A stretch of DNA of 22,991 bases from Merdiplasma sp905207905. GTDB lineage: Bacteria > Bacillota > Clostridia > Lachnospirales > Lachnospiraceae. The notes beneath the pieces were generated by a model. It searched no databases and was not told where the DNA came from. It saw only the letters and a list, made by a program, of their open reading frames with translations. A program made the translations under genes and the position numbers. This document shows positions 1 through 8,732 of the stretch, in pieces (position 1 is the first letter of the stretch; every line of letters starts with the position of its first letter). Location of the stretch: positions 1-22,991 of the forward strand of contig CABRXX010000041.1 in the NCBI GenBank assembly GCA_902475025.1. The letters are read 5' to 3'.

Positions 1-649
1 AGCATCCCCGGGACAACAGTTCTTCCAGATACCCGATATCATTTGTATCTCCGCAGTGCCCAATCAATATCTTTTTAGGGTCCAGACCATAAGACTCAAA
101 AATATCCATCTGTCCCAAACCGCTGCGATTACCATAGTAGGAATGTGTGCCAATAGGCAAACCGCTCTCCTTTGCCATTTGTGCATGAGCATTCAAAAGC
201 ACACGGTTAATCGGTGTAATTCCTGCTACATCCGTTGCACACTTAATCAGACCAGGCCGGATATCCGTATCCTGGATTCCCTCATTAATGTCCTTCCTCA
301 TACACTCCATGAGGCTCTCCTCACTGCGCCCAAACAACCACTGATTTTCCGTGTAGAAAAATCCGGTACTTGCAATGATTTGCATTCCAGTTCGATCTGC
401 AACCTCCTTGATCGCATGAATATCCCGTCCGAGACAGACGGGCGTCTGCTCTACCAGAGTGCAAACCCCGATCTCTTTTGTGCGTTTCACATCCTCGGTT
501 GCATATTCAATAAATTCATTGTAATTAAACCAGTGAGGATACGACATACGCATCGACCAATTTGCCTGCAGAATGTGCTCATGCATTAAGGTAACACCAA
601 GCGCTTCTACCGGCAACGGCCCATTTACTGTTTGAATCTGTTTGCCCAT
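1..649 (-). CDS. Phosphotriesterase-family metal hydrolase (COG1735-like, probable sugar lactonase), C-terminus cut by window edge
   Basis: The frame is open from an ATG at 649 to the window edge, giving 216 residues and no stop, so the C-terminal third or so is missing. The start follows an AGGGA ribosome site. It shows the binuclear metal site of the phosphotriesterase TIM barrel in order: H23-E24-H25 (the HxH motif), K136 in IKCATD (the lysine that is carboxylated in the family), H169 in GTHS and H198 in IGHCGD. The final metal-binding Asp would lie outside the window. Bacterial COG1735 members that have been studied include hydrolases of sugar-acid lactones and their phosphates. This one sits 83 bp after the glycyl radical enzyme, as the last visible gene of a sugar operon. 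I therefore infer a lactonase or related sugar-ester hydrolase rather than an organophosphatase. Family is confident; substrate is not. Confidence 0.85.
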   Translation of the reverse strand, partial: MGKQIQTVNGPLPVEALGVTLMHEHILQANWSMRMSYPHWFNYNEFIEYATEDVKRTKEIGVCTLVEQTPVCLGRDIHAIKEVADRTGMQIIASTGFFYTENQWLFGRSEESLMECMRKDINEGIQDTDIRPGLIKCATDVAGITPINRVLLNAHAQMAKESGLPIGTHSYYGNRSGLGQMDIFESYGLDPKKILIGHCGDTNDIGYLEELLSRGC

Positions 650-732
650 CTTTTCCCTGTTCCTTTCTTTCCAGGCACATAACCTTCCAAAAATATCTCA
701 ACAGTATCTTTTATTTCCAACTCTTCCAAAAT

Positions 733-3072
733 TCAGGATACCATATGTTCCGTCCGGGCAATCAGCTCATTCTGTGCTTTTTTGCCCATTTCAACAAAGA
801 AAGCACTGTAGCCGGTCACCCTGACGCAGAGAGAGCGATATTGTTCCGGATCCACCTGTGCTGCTTTTAAAGTCTCAGCATCTACCACATTCACCTGCAG
901 CTGCATACCGCCCCTTTCCATATAAGTTTCAAACAAGGCACACATGACAGAAAGCCCTTCCTCTCCTGCTACGGCAGAAGGATGAAGTCTTAAATTTAAA
1001 GGACCTCCGGTAATGACATTAAACGGAATCTTCGCTACAGAGTTCAGCATTGCAGTCAGACCAGATAAATCTTTTCCATTTGTTGGTGACTGGTTCTCAC
1101 TAAGCTGCTCTTTTGCCTTGCGTCCATCCGGAGTTGCTCCTACATAGGTACCCATTGTTGTAAAATCACGATCCGTAGAGTAGGTCGGCCACATTTGATA
1201 AAGATACTGGGACCCGTTGCTCTCATCAATGGAACGAATAAACATATCTGTTACTATTTTGGCATATTTATCTACGTCATCAATATCATTTCCAAATTTC
1301 TGTAATTTGTTCTTCCATCGTACTGAAAGCATTTCTTGGCCTTCAAAATCGTTTTTCAATACATCGCGAAGCTGGGCAAGCGTCATTTCCTTTTTTACAA
1401 AGCAAATCTGGTCAATGGCATACAGAGCATCGACCGCCGTAGCCAGCCCGCTTCCCTGATTCACAATTTTATGGTATTTTGTTCCGCCCTCAGTCCAAGT
1501 TACCGCATGTTCTATTGTACCGCGAAGGAAACAGTCCTCAATTCTCATCTTATCCATTGTCACCTGACGTTCCACTTCGAAGTCAAGTTCAAAGCCCCGA
1601 CGAAATTCTGCCATCAGATAACTCATCTGCTGCTGATAGGCTTCCAAAAAGTCCTCCATCGTCTGCATTTCTTCTGCAGGTTTGGTTTTGATTCCATAAT
1701 ATGGACCGGTCATCAATCCAGTCATACGGTCATCAATATCAAACTGACATTCCGGATCCAACGCTTCGCCTTCTGCACAGGCTGCAATCCTTTCACTTCC
1801 CAGCGGTTCCATTGGATAGTCTCCCTGGTTTAGCGCCAGCTCCAAAGGTTTCACCAGATTAAACCATACCTGTCGGAGCCCCCCTTCCATTGCTGGAATG
1901 TTGGGATCATTGCAGCCAAAGAAGCCGTAATCATACACCTCCGGCTCCTCTACACCGCAGCGTTTCAGTGCCGGAATCATGGTCTCGTCGTTATAGAAAA
2001 CCAGCGTCGTATTTTCTCTCATTGCATCACAGCAATATCTCCAAAAATCCTGATTCATTCCCTTATGATAGCGCACCACCAGGAACGGATTCCGCAGTTT
2101 CAGTGCACGCGCTGCTTCCACCATCAAAAACGACAACGGATTTACTCCAGAAGTCCCATCTGCACGGAGTCCGCCCAAAATCAAATAGTTGGGATCATCA
2201 TACGCCACTTCAAGCGTATAAGAAGTAGTCTCTATTTCCTGAGACATATGATCCGTCTGTACCATAATCTCATTATTGCGGAAATAAAACTCCTGCAAAA
2301 GTTCCACAGCCCGTTCTTCGGTCAGAATGCCAGCAGCACAGTCTTTTTCGTAACGGCCGAAAAGATACTGATCCATGCGGCTTAAATTCAGCACACCACA
2401 GCCGCAAACCTTCTGCAATACTAAAACCAACAGCCAAATCAACTGTAAGGCCTGGGTAAATGTATGAGCCGGCCCTTCTGCAATCTGCTCCAGATCATCT
2501 GCAGTTTCCATCCTGCCTTCTTCCCGTAATGCCTCTGCCATCCGGCGTATATACATACTTATGGCATCGTAACAGATCACTGCTCCATTTAAAAATTCTT
2601 TCTGATCTGCATTACATTCCTCATTCAAACGATCCTGGGCTTTCTTCTTTAGTCCGCCAATCCCCAGATCGATAATTGATTCCCAATCCATCGCAAGATG
2701 GCCGAAAGACGGGAAAAAGTAGGGACGACATTTCAACCATCCCTCCGAATAGTAGAACAAAATCTTTTTCTGCCGCTCTTCTGTCGGAAGATTCCACCAG
2801 CTGCGATAGACTGTCAAAATTTTCTCTTCCTCTTCTTTACTGGGAATACGCAGTTTTACTTCTCCTACAATCGTTCCCTCTCCCGGCACCGCTGTGATAT
2901 GTCTTAAAACATGTTCCAGCGTATGTCCATAACGAACGGAATTGCCTTCGTCTTTAAACAGTTCCTCCGCCTCAAATATCAGACGAATACGCTCCATAAA
3001 CGTCTCCCGGTAATCACGCTGAAACCAATCATTGATTCTTTTCTTCATTCTTTCGTCTATGGGCCTGACCAT
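733..3072 (-). CDS. Glycyl radical enzyme of the pyruvate formate-lyase superfamily, substrate unknown
   Basis: A 779-residue glycyl radical enzyme, about the usual length for the dehydratase/lyase branch. The C-terminal radical loop is RVTGYSAFF with the radical glycine at G754, 25 residues from the end. The thiyl-radical cysteine is C387 in GFFGCNDP. Most characterised eliminase-type members have Cys-x-Glu here (GCVE), with Glu as base; this protein has C387-N388-D389. It lacks the adjacent Cys-Cys pair of pyruvate formate-lyase, so it is not a true PFL. It starts 22 bp after its activase gene with AAGGAGAAG before the ATG. The context is a sugar importer, a GH2 glycosidase and an epimerase, so I infer a radical C-O or C-C cleavage of a sugar, anhydro-polyol or sugar acid. 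E. coli YbiW and PflD, reported to open 1,5-anhydrohexitol 6-phosphates, are a precedent for sugar-type substrates. No subfamily can be assigned by eye. Confidence 0.95.
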   Translation of the reverse strand: MVRPIDERMKKRINDWFQRDYRETFMERIRLIFEAEELFKDEGNSVRYGHTLEHVLRHITAVPGEGTIVGEVKLRIPSKEEEEKILTVYRSWWNLPTEERQKKILFYYSEGWLKCRPYFFPSFGHLAMDWESIIDLGIGGLKKKAQDRLNEECNADQKEFLNGAVICYDAISMYIRRMAEALREEGRMETADDLEQIAEGPAHTFTQALQLIWLLVLVLQKVCGCGVLNLSRMDQYLFGRYEKDCAAGILTEERAVELLQEFYFRNNEIMVQTDHMSQEIETTSYTLEVAYDDPNYLILGGLRADGTSGVNPLSFLMVEAARALKLRNPFLVVRYHKGMNQDFWRYCCDAMRENTTLVFYNDETMIPALKRCGVEEPEVYDYGFFGCNDPNIPAMEGGLRQVWFNLVKPLELALNQGDYPMEPLGSERIAACAEGEALDPECQFDIDDRMTGLMTGPYYGIKTKPAEEMQTMEDFLEAYQQQMSYLMAEFRRGFELDFEVERQVTMDKMRIEDCFLRGTIEHAVTWTEGGTKYHKIVNQGSGLATAVDALYAIDQICFVKKEMTLAQLRDVLKNDFEGQEMLSVRWKNKLQKFGNDIDDVDKYAKIVTDMFIRSIDESNGSQYLYQMWPTYSTDRDFTTMGTYVGATPDGRKAKEQLSENQSPTNGKDLSGLTAMLNSVAKIPFNVITGGPLNLRLHPSAVAGEEGLSVMCALFETYMERGGMQLQVNVVDAETLKAAQVDPEQYRSLCVRVTGYSAFFVEMGKKAQNELIARTEHMVS

Positions 3073-3094
3073 TTTTCTTCTCCTTCTTTCTGCC

Positions 3095-3967
3095 TTATCG
3101 GCCTATTTTCCCAAATAAATCCCGCATCTGCTGCATACGCTCTGTCGATGGTGCTGCAAAAGCAGCCATCTCCACATGGACACTGGCAGCCTTAGACAAT
3201 CCCATATCATGGTACGGAAGAAAACGCACTTCTTCCACACCGGGTGCTCCGTCGATAAACGTTTTTAGAGCCAACGCATTTTCCAGTGTATCATTCACTC
3301 CGGCGATCACCGGGACACGCACATGCATGCGCACTCCCAGTTTCATCAGACGCTTTGCGTTTTCCAGTATTCTGCGATTAGATGCTCCTGTGTAAGCCTG
3401 ATGTATCTTGTCATCCATGATTTTTAAATCAAAAAGAACCAAATCCGTATATGGAAGTACTGTTTCGAATCGTTCAAATTCCACATTTCCTGCCGTATCC
3501 AGCGCAGTAGAAATCCCTTCTTCTTTTAGCTTGGCAAAAAACTCGCCAACAAACTCATGCTGCAAAAGTGGTTCTCCTCCGGAAGCCGTCACTCCTCCTG
3601 CGGAACGCTCATAGTAATCCCTGTCACGAAGCGCCACCGCTATCAGTTCATCTGAAGAATATTCTTCTCCGGCAAATTTCAATGCTCCTGTTAAGCAGGC
3701 ATCTTCACATGCTCTGCATAAAATACAGTGTTCCAGGCCGATGCGCCGTCCCTGTTCAATCCGAATCCCCTGCCTGCATACCGCCATACACGCACCACAT
3801 CCAATGCACCTTTCCCTAAAGTACTGCATTTGAGGACGAAGCTCATAGGATTCGGGATTGTGGCACCACCGACATCGGAGATTACAACCTTTAAAAAAGA
3901 AAGTTGTGCGAATCCCAGGTCCATCATGAACACTGAAACGCTGGATATTAAATACTCTGCCTTTCAT
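3095..3967 (-). CDS. Glycyl radical enzyme activase (radical SAM, two extra 4Fe-4S clusters)
   Basis: A 290-residue activase that installs the glycyl radical by reductive cleavage of S-adenosylmethionine. The radical SAM cluster motif CxxxCxxC is C28, C32 and C35 in GCNLRCRWC. Between it and the core lie two ferredoxin-like CxxCxxCxxxC motifs, C54/57/60/64 and C81/84/87/91. These are typical of activases for non-PFL glycyl radical enzymes; the PFL activase itself lacks them. The SAM-contacting GGEP is G130-P133. The family signature DGPGIRT lies at residues 15-21. It is directly upstream of the GRE and 12 bp after the epimerase gene, with AGAGGAGAAG as ribosome site. Its partner is inferred to be the adjacent GRE. 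Confidence 0.96.
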   Translation of the reverse strand: MKGRVFNIQRFSVHDGPGIRTTFFFKGCNLRCRWCHNPESYELRPQMQYFRERCIGCGACMAVCRQGIRIEQGRRIGLEHCILCRACEDACLTGALKFAGEEYSSDELIAVALRDRDYYERSAGGVTASGGEPLLQHEFVGEFFAKLKEEGISTALDTAGNVEFERFETVLPYTDLVLFDLKIMDDKIHQAYTGASNRRILENAKRLMKLGVRMHVRVPVIAGVNDTLENALALKTFIDGAPGVEEVRFLPYHDMGLSKAASVHVEMAAFAAPSTERMQQMRDLFGKIGR

Positions 3968-3979
3968 TTCGCTTCTCCT

Positions 3980-5239
3980 CTAGTCTGCCAGAAGCCTCTG
4001 AAGACGCAAACTGCACTCCATCATGGAGCGCCCGGTATGATACATTGCCTTCCAAGGGTTCCCGATCTGAGGAATGATCACCGTTCCATCCTCCTTCAGC
4101 AGCTGCCTCCATTCTCCCACCTCATGGTTAATCATGTAGACAGTGTCAAACTTCCAGTTCTGTATAAATGCTTCTGCATATTTTTGATCTTTCAGCTGCT
4201 CATAAGCATCCAAAAAGCCAACCAGAGATTCACAATTCTGCCACCACTCTTTATCCCGAACCAAAGGTGCTCCAATATGCGGGCCGTCTCGGTATACTCC
4301 GCCTCTTTCGTAATCAAATCCATATTTCAATGCATGATCCGCCAGCTTCCTTGTCACTTGGTGGTATGCATCCTGAGGCAATCCCATGATTTCCACTGCC
4401 CGGTTCAGAAGCCATACCAGCTCCACATTATGTCCGTAAGAAGTGGTATCCACTGGCTGCTCAATTACTTCACCTGTCTCCCGCTCAGCATTCCAGGTTC
4501 TTCGGATATTAATTGCAGGCTTTCTCTCAAAGTCAAGACTAAACTGGTTGCATCCGCACCCGGCTTCCAAATCCACCATGTGAGTCAGTACAAGATCAAT
4601 TACCTCCTGCAATTTTCTCCTGTGAATTTCTTCACCGGTACATTCATACAAAGTGGTAAATGCTTCCAATGTGTGCATATGAATATCCAAAGATTTTAAA
4701 TCCCCTGCTGCAAATCCGGCTTCAGAGGGGCTCCAATCCGGCTCCATGTTTTCCATATAACCGCCATAGCGGGTATCCGCACAATACTTTTGCAAAAGAT
4801 CAAACGTTTTGCAGGCATATTCCTTTCCGATCTGATCACCGCTGGCCAACGTATATTCTGCCAAAGCATAGATTGCAAAAGTCTGTCCATATACCACCTT
4901 TCCATTGTCCAAAAGCGAACCGTCCCGGGCCGTTTTCCAGTACCATCCTCCATATTTCTGATCCCAGAAATGACGGATAAAAAACTCCACTCCCTGCCTT
5001 GCCTTTGGAAGAAGCTCCTTTCTTCCAAGTTTGCGCGCAAATGCAGAGTAACCCCATATCATCCTTGTCTGGGTTACAATATATTTGTCTTCCTCCTCTT
5101 TCACCCTGCCCTTTTCATCAAAGGTGGTCAAATAACCGCCAAATACCGGATCCACTCCATTCTTTTCCCAGAATGGAATCAATTCACCGTTCAAATGTTC
5201 ACTGATTTCACGGTATGCCTCCTGCAGCCTTTCTTTCAT
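3980..5239 (-). CDS. AGE-family sugar epimerase/isomerase (cellobiose 2-epimerase-like)
   Basis: A 419-residue (alpha/alpha)6-barrel protein of the N-acylglucosamine 2-epimerase/cellobiose 2-epimerase family, at the family's normal length. Recognisable conserved blocks include R59 in TQTRMIW, the H187/H189 pair in SLDIHMH, YGHNVE (H270 and E273), KEWW at 330-333, and WKAMYHTGR with H401. Equivalent histidines act as acid and base in cellobiose 2-epimerase, so the site looks intact. No signal peptide is present, so it acts in the cytoplasm. Cellobiose 2-epimerases interconvert a reducing-end glucose and mannose; other members act on free mannose or sulfoquinovose, so the exact substrate is open. 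The start has an AAGGGGGA ribosome site just after the GH2 stop codon (12-bp gap). This suggests it works on the product of GH2 or on an intact imported disaccharide. Confidence 0.9.
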   Translation of the reverse strand: MKERLQEAYREISEHLNGELIPFWEKNGVDPVFGGYLTTFDEKGRVKEEEDKYIVTQTRMIWGYSAFARKLGRKELLPKARQGVEFFIRHFWDQKYGGWYWKTARDGSLLDNGKVVYGQTFAIYALAEYTLASGDQIGKEYACKTFDLLQKYCADTRYGGYMENMEPDWSPSEAGFAAGDLKSLDIHMHTLEAFTTLYECTGEEIHRRKLQEVIDLVLTHMVDLEAGCGCNQFSLDFERKPAINIRRTWNAERETGEVIEQPVDTTSYGHNVELVWLLNRAVEIMGLPQDAYHQVTRKLADHALKYGFDYERGGVYRDGPHIGAPLVRDKEWWQNCESLVGFLDAYEQLKDQKYAEAFIQNWKFDTVYMINHEVGEWRQLLKEDGTVIIPQIGNPWKAMYHTGRSMMECSLRLQRLLAD

Positions 5240-5251
5240 TGCAAATCCCCC

Positions 5252-7027
5252 TTACCTTTTGCAGGTTTCCTCAAATACCTGATACAATCTGCTGTTCATT
5301 TTCTTTACATCCTCTTCCTGTACCTTAACCTCTTCCCGGTCATAAGTCAGCAGGCCATTCACCTCTTCTTCCACATCTGAAACCTGTGTATAAACAATGG
5401 CTCCCAAGCCATTCTTGATATTAGGAATTAATTCCTTGTCCCACAACCCCACAATCCCTTCTGTCAATTCCTCTTTGGAATAATATTTTCGATATCCATA
5501 AACTTCATCGCAATAGCTTCTGCCCTCCATGCGATAAGAATAGCCTCCGCACTCAGTTAACGCCACCACTCGGTCTTTTTGGGGTTTCACTTTCAGTATC
5601 CGCCAGTAATTATGGATGCTGTACATATCTCCTCCGTGCTGGTCAAACCAACCGCTGGCTTCATCAATCAGACGGGACGGATCCATCCTTCGCACCATTT
5701 TTGTAGCTTTCGCTGCATCAAACTGGCCCCAGCCTTCATTAAATGGAACCCACGCTGCAATAGACGGATAGTGATAGAGGCATCGAATCATCTCCTTTAA
5801 TTCGCGATAGTACTCCGCTCTTCCTTCTTTGGACCTACGGGCAAACGCACGGTATTTGTTATCCTTAATGATTCTGCCGGACCACATAAACATATTCGGC
5901 ATTGTACAGATAAATTTCATATGATACTTTTCGCCGCCGCAAACCGCATCCTGCCACACCAACATTCCAATTCGGTCACAATGGTAATACCATCTGGCCG
6001 GTTCCACTTTAATATGCTTGCGCAGCAAATTGAAGCCAAGCTCCTTCATTTTTATGATATCATATTGCAGCGCTTCATCAGAAGGCGCTGTATACAATCC
6101 ATCCGGAAAATACCCCTGGTCTAACAGGCCGTTATGAATATATGGGCGATTGTTCAACATAAAACGCAAAATCCCGTTTCCGTCTTTTTCTACTGAATAT
6201 TTGCGCATGCCAAAATATGTTTCCACCTGATCCTCTCCCATAGTGATTCTCATATCATAAAGATTGGGAGTCTCAGGCGTCCAGCTTGCAAAATCTTTCA
6301 GAAAAATTTTTACTGTACGGTTCGCTTTAAAATCAACTTCCTTTACCACTTCTCCTTTCAGGCTGATTTCCCCTTTGCAGGGGACCTCTTGTCCACCTGT
6401 AGTAAAAACCTTCACTTTCACTGCGCCTTCATCATAACAGGGGGTGATTTTCAATTCCCGGATAGAATCCTCCGGTACACACTCCATCCATACCGTCTGC
6501 CAGATACCGCTTTGGGCCATATACCACATACCGCCCCTCTCCAGTTTCTGTTTTCCTCTGGCATGATAGGAGGTGTCCGAATAGTCCCGAACTACCACCT
6601 GCAAAAGATTTTTCCCTTTCTGTACCAACCCAGTGACATCCAAGGAAAATGGTAAATAGCCGCCAGTGTGTTCCCCGGCCTTTTTCCCATTCACATAAAC
6701 ATAGCAAATTTGATCCACTGCACCAAAATGCAGCAGACATCTTCCCACCAGGAAAGTTTCTTCCAAAATGATTTCCCTGCGATAGTGCAGCACATCTTCC
6801 GGCAAAACCTGGCGATTCACACCGGAAAGTACTGCCTCCGGCGAAAAAGGAACTAAAATTGTGCCATCATATTTTTCCGGGAACGCTTCCTTCTGATTAA
6901 TGGCATATTCCCATACTCCATTTAAATTCAGATAACTGTTTCTGACCATCGCTGGCCTTGGATATTCTTCCAGTACGTGATTCGGGTCAAGTTTTTTTCC
7001 CCATCTGGTGTACAGCTGATTTGCCAA
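5252..7027 (-). CDS. Glycoside hydrolase family 2 protein, short cytoplasmic form
   Basis: A 591-residue GH2-type beta-glycosidase. The order is a sugar-binding jelly roll (about 15-185), an immunoglobulin-like domain (about 186-275) and a TIM barrel (276 on). The acid/base glutamate is E431 in FNEGWGQFD and the nucleophile is E492 in LTECGG, so both catalytic residues are present. At 591 residues it is much shorter than LacZ (about 1000). I do not see the Asn-x-Lys-Gly motif of beta-glucuronidases, so that specificity is not supported. There is no signal peptide, so it cleaves glycosides after import. The start is TTG: AGGAGGGG lies 5 bases upstream, and no ATG gives the conserved N-terminus. 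It follows the SIS gene by 11 bp. It may act on beta-galactosides, beta-glucosides or alpha-arabinosides; the bond is undetermined. Confidence 0.88.
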   Translation of the reverse strand: MANQLYTRWGKKLDPNHVLEEYPRPAMVRNSYLNLNGVWEYAINQKEAFPEKYDGTILVPFSPEAVLSGVNRQVLPEDVLHYRREIILEETFLVGRCLLHFGAVDQICYVYVNGKKAGEHTGGYLPFSLDVTGLVQKGKNLLQVVVRDYSDTSYHARGKQKLERGGMWYMAQSGIWQTVWMECVPEDSIRELKITPCYDEGAVKVKVFTTGGQEVPCKGEISLKGEVVKEVDFKANRTVKIFLKDFASWTPETPNLYDMRITMGEDQVETYFGMRKYSVEKDGNGILRFMLNNRPYIHNGLLDQGYFPDGLYTAPSDEALQYDIIKMKELGFNLLRKHIKVEPARWYYHCDRIGMLVWQDAVCGGEKYHMKFICTMPNMFMWSGRIIKDNKYRAFARRSKEGRAEYYRELKEMIRCLYHYPSIAAWVPFNEGWGQFDAAKATKMVRRMDPSRLIDEASGWFDQHGGDMYSIHNYWRILKVKPQKDRVVALTECGGYSYRMEGRSYCDEVYGYRKYYSKEELTEGIVGLWDKELIPNIKNGLGAIVYTQVSDVEEEVNGLLTYDREEVKVQEEDVKKMNSRLYQVFEETCKR

Positions 7028-7038
7028 ACAATCCCCTC

Positions 7039-7641
7039 CTATTCAATATTTCTGTGTCTTTGCTCCATATCTTCATAGGACTGCCCCATCTCATCTTTTA
7101 ATAAAATGGAAATCACATCCAGCAGCAAATACAAATGCTGCTCATACTGATTACCCATAGGCTGAATCGTGGGTACCACATCATGCTGAAGCGGTGAATT
7201 CCTCCGATCCTCTTCGTCTCCCATATAGACTGTGGAATGAACAAACAAAACATAATCTCCATAGTTTGCCGGAAGATTTCCTTCCGGCAAAGCCGTCAAA
7301 AATGCAATCTTGGCCCCTGTTTTTGCCGCCTGAGATACAATTCTTCGGTGAATTCCCACATCCCCTCTGCCATCAGAGATGATAAAAAGATCTCCCTCAT
7401 GCATTCCGATTGTTGTGTCATCCATCAGCCAATAAACCTGTTTTCCAAGATGTGCCAAACGCATGGCAAATCCTCTCATAGAAATGCCCTCTCGGCCAGT
7501 TCCATGCACAAAAATATGATTTGCCTGAACAATTGCATCCAAAAACAGTTTCAGCTGCTTCATATCCAGCTGCTTAAATACCGCTGCATGTTCAGAAATA
7601 ATTGCTTCTGTCATTTTTTTGTATGTATCAATATAGCTCAT
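7039..7641 (-). CDS. SIS-domain sugar isomerase, 6-phospho-3-hexuloisomerase-like
   Basis: A 200-residue single-SIS protein that resembles 6-phospho-3-hexuloisomerase (HxlB/PHI) in length and layout. The nucleotide-fold-like entry is GTGREG (47-52), followed by RGFAMRLAHLG (56-66). The phosphate-binding loop that usually reads S-G-S-G-E/T is here S89-D-G-R-G-D94, an altered version. The PMG..E block with E167 matches the position of a conserved catalytic Glu in PHI. The start has AAGGAGGTG upstream and the gene lies 11 bp after the dehydrogenase. No hexulose phosphate synthase partner is visible, so formaldehyde fixation is unlikely. I infer an aldose-ketose or 3-keto type isomerisation inside this sugar pathway. 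Family is fairly sure; substrate, and even phosphate dependence, is not. Confidence 0.85.
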   Translation of the reverse strand: MSYIDTYKKMTEAIISEHAAVFKQLDMKQLKLFLDAIVQANHIFVHGTGREGISMRGFAMRLAHLGKQVYWLMDDTTIGMHEGDLFIISDGRGDVGIHRRIVSQAAKTGAKIAFLTALPEGNLPANYGDYVLFVHSTVYMGDEEDRRNSPLQHDVVPTIQPMGNQYEQHLYLLLDVISILLKDEMGQSYEDMEQRHRNIE

Positions 7642-7652
7642 CCCACACCTCC

Positions 7653-8732
7653 TTACGCTTTTCCAAGTTTTGCCTTATCCTTGGTGAATACTACCTTTAC
7701 GCCCTCTTTGCTCCGCATCAGCTCAAATCCCTTTTTCCAGTCTTTCAGCTCCACGTAGTGAGAAATCATCCCCTTTAAATCCACCTTACCCAACTCCAAC
7801 AGATGAATGCAATTCTTCCAGGAACGGTAATCATAACCAAAATGACCTTTGATACTGACTCCCCGCTCCAGCAGATGATCCAGAGAATAGTTAAACGGCT
7901 TATCGTCATAACCTACATGAACGATTTCTCCGCCATTTCGCACCAAATCAATTGCCAGATTAACCAGCTCGTTGGCACCGGCACAATCTACCGCCAAAGC
8001 CGCCATTTCTCCTTTTGTAGCCGCCTTTACTGCTTTCACCACATCCTCTTTATCCGATTCAATAATCCGGGTGGCACCATATTTTCTGGCCATAGCGAAA
8101 CGCTTGTCATTGCCGCTTCTGCCCACCACAATAATCTCGCCGCAGCCCATGACACGCGCCACCTGAACCGCAAACAAACCAATGGGACCAACACCGAAGA
8201 TTACAATATCTTCTCCCGGCAAAATATGCCCTTCCTGCACAATCGCTTTATAAGGATTACAGATGGGATCCAGAATTGCCGCTTCCTCATAAGAGACACC
8301 ATCTGGAATTCTGAAAATTGCATTGGGATTTCTAGAAAGCAGCTCTCCGGAAATCTTTACATATTCCGTAAATCCCCCGTCCATCCCGTACCCCATGCCC
8401 AGTCGTTCCGGGCACATCAGGAACTGACCTGTCGTGCAGGCAAAACATTTCCCGCAGACATATCCTGTATTATCAGAAACCACACGATCTCCAACTTTCC
8501 AGTCCTTTACTTTAGCACCTGCCTTGGCAATTCGTCCAGAAAATTCATGTCCCAAAATAACAGGTGTATTTAACTGATTCGAATGAAGTCCAGCGTCGTA
8601 CGCCAGATCCGATCCGCAAATGCCTGCCGCCATCACTTCCAGCAGAAGGTCTTCTTCCCCAATCTCAGGGACTGGAACATCGCGAAGCTCTGTCTCCCCT
8701 GCCCCTTTTCCATATTTTACAAGTGCTAACAC
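7653..8732 (-). CDS. Zinc-dependent medium-chain dehydrogenase (sorbitol/threonine dehydrogenase type)
   Basis: A 359-residue medium-chain alcohol dehydrogenase. Catalytic zinc ligands are C39 in GICGSD and H62-E63 in GHEF. D155 in LDPICN stands where polyol dehydrogenases usually have Glu. The structural zinc lobe has C93, C96, C99 and C107. The Rossmann motif is GVGPIG (180-185). The reaction is NAD(P)-linked oxidation of a secondary alcohol in a polyol or sugar, or the reverse reduction. The start is GTG at 8732, overlapping the end of the upstream permease by 7 bases, which implies translational coupling; no better start exists nearby. In this operon it may oxidise a sugar to a lactone or keto sugar ahead of the lactonase and isomerase. 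That order is inference. Confidence 0.92.
   Translation of the reverse strand: MLALVKYGKGAGETELRDVPVPEIGEEDLLLEVMAAGICGSDLAYDAGLHSNQLNTPVILGHEFSGRIAKAGAKVKDWKVGDRVVSDNTGYVCGKCFACTTGQFLMCPERLGMGYGMDGGFTEYVKISGELLSRNPNAIFRIPDGVSYEEAAILDPICNPYKAIVQEGHILPGEDIVIFGVGPIGLFAVQVARVMGCGEIIVVGRSGNDKRFAMARKYGATRIIESDKEDVVKAVKAATKGEMAALAVDCAGANELVNLAIDLVRNGGEIVHVGYDDKPFNYSLDHLLERGVSIKGHFGYDYRSWKNCIHLLELGKVDLKGMISHYVELKDWKKGFELMRSKEGVKVVFTKDKAKLGKA

Noticed and set aside
733..3072. Calling the glycyl radical enzyme pyruvate formate-lyase
   Set aside because: The active site lacks the adjacent Cys-Cys pair, and the activase has two extra ferredoxin clusters that PFL activase lacks.
3728..4699. A 323-codon open frame on the plus strand
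   Set aside because: It lies antisense to the activase and epimerase genes, lacks any family resemblance or ribosome site, and has composition expected of a mirror frame of real genes.
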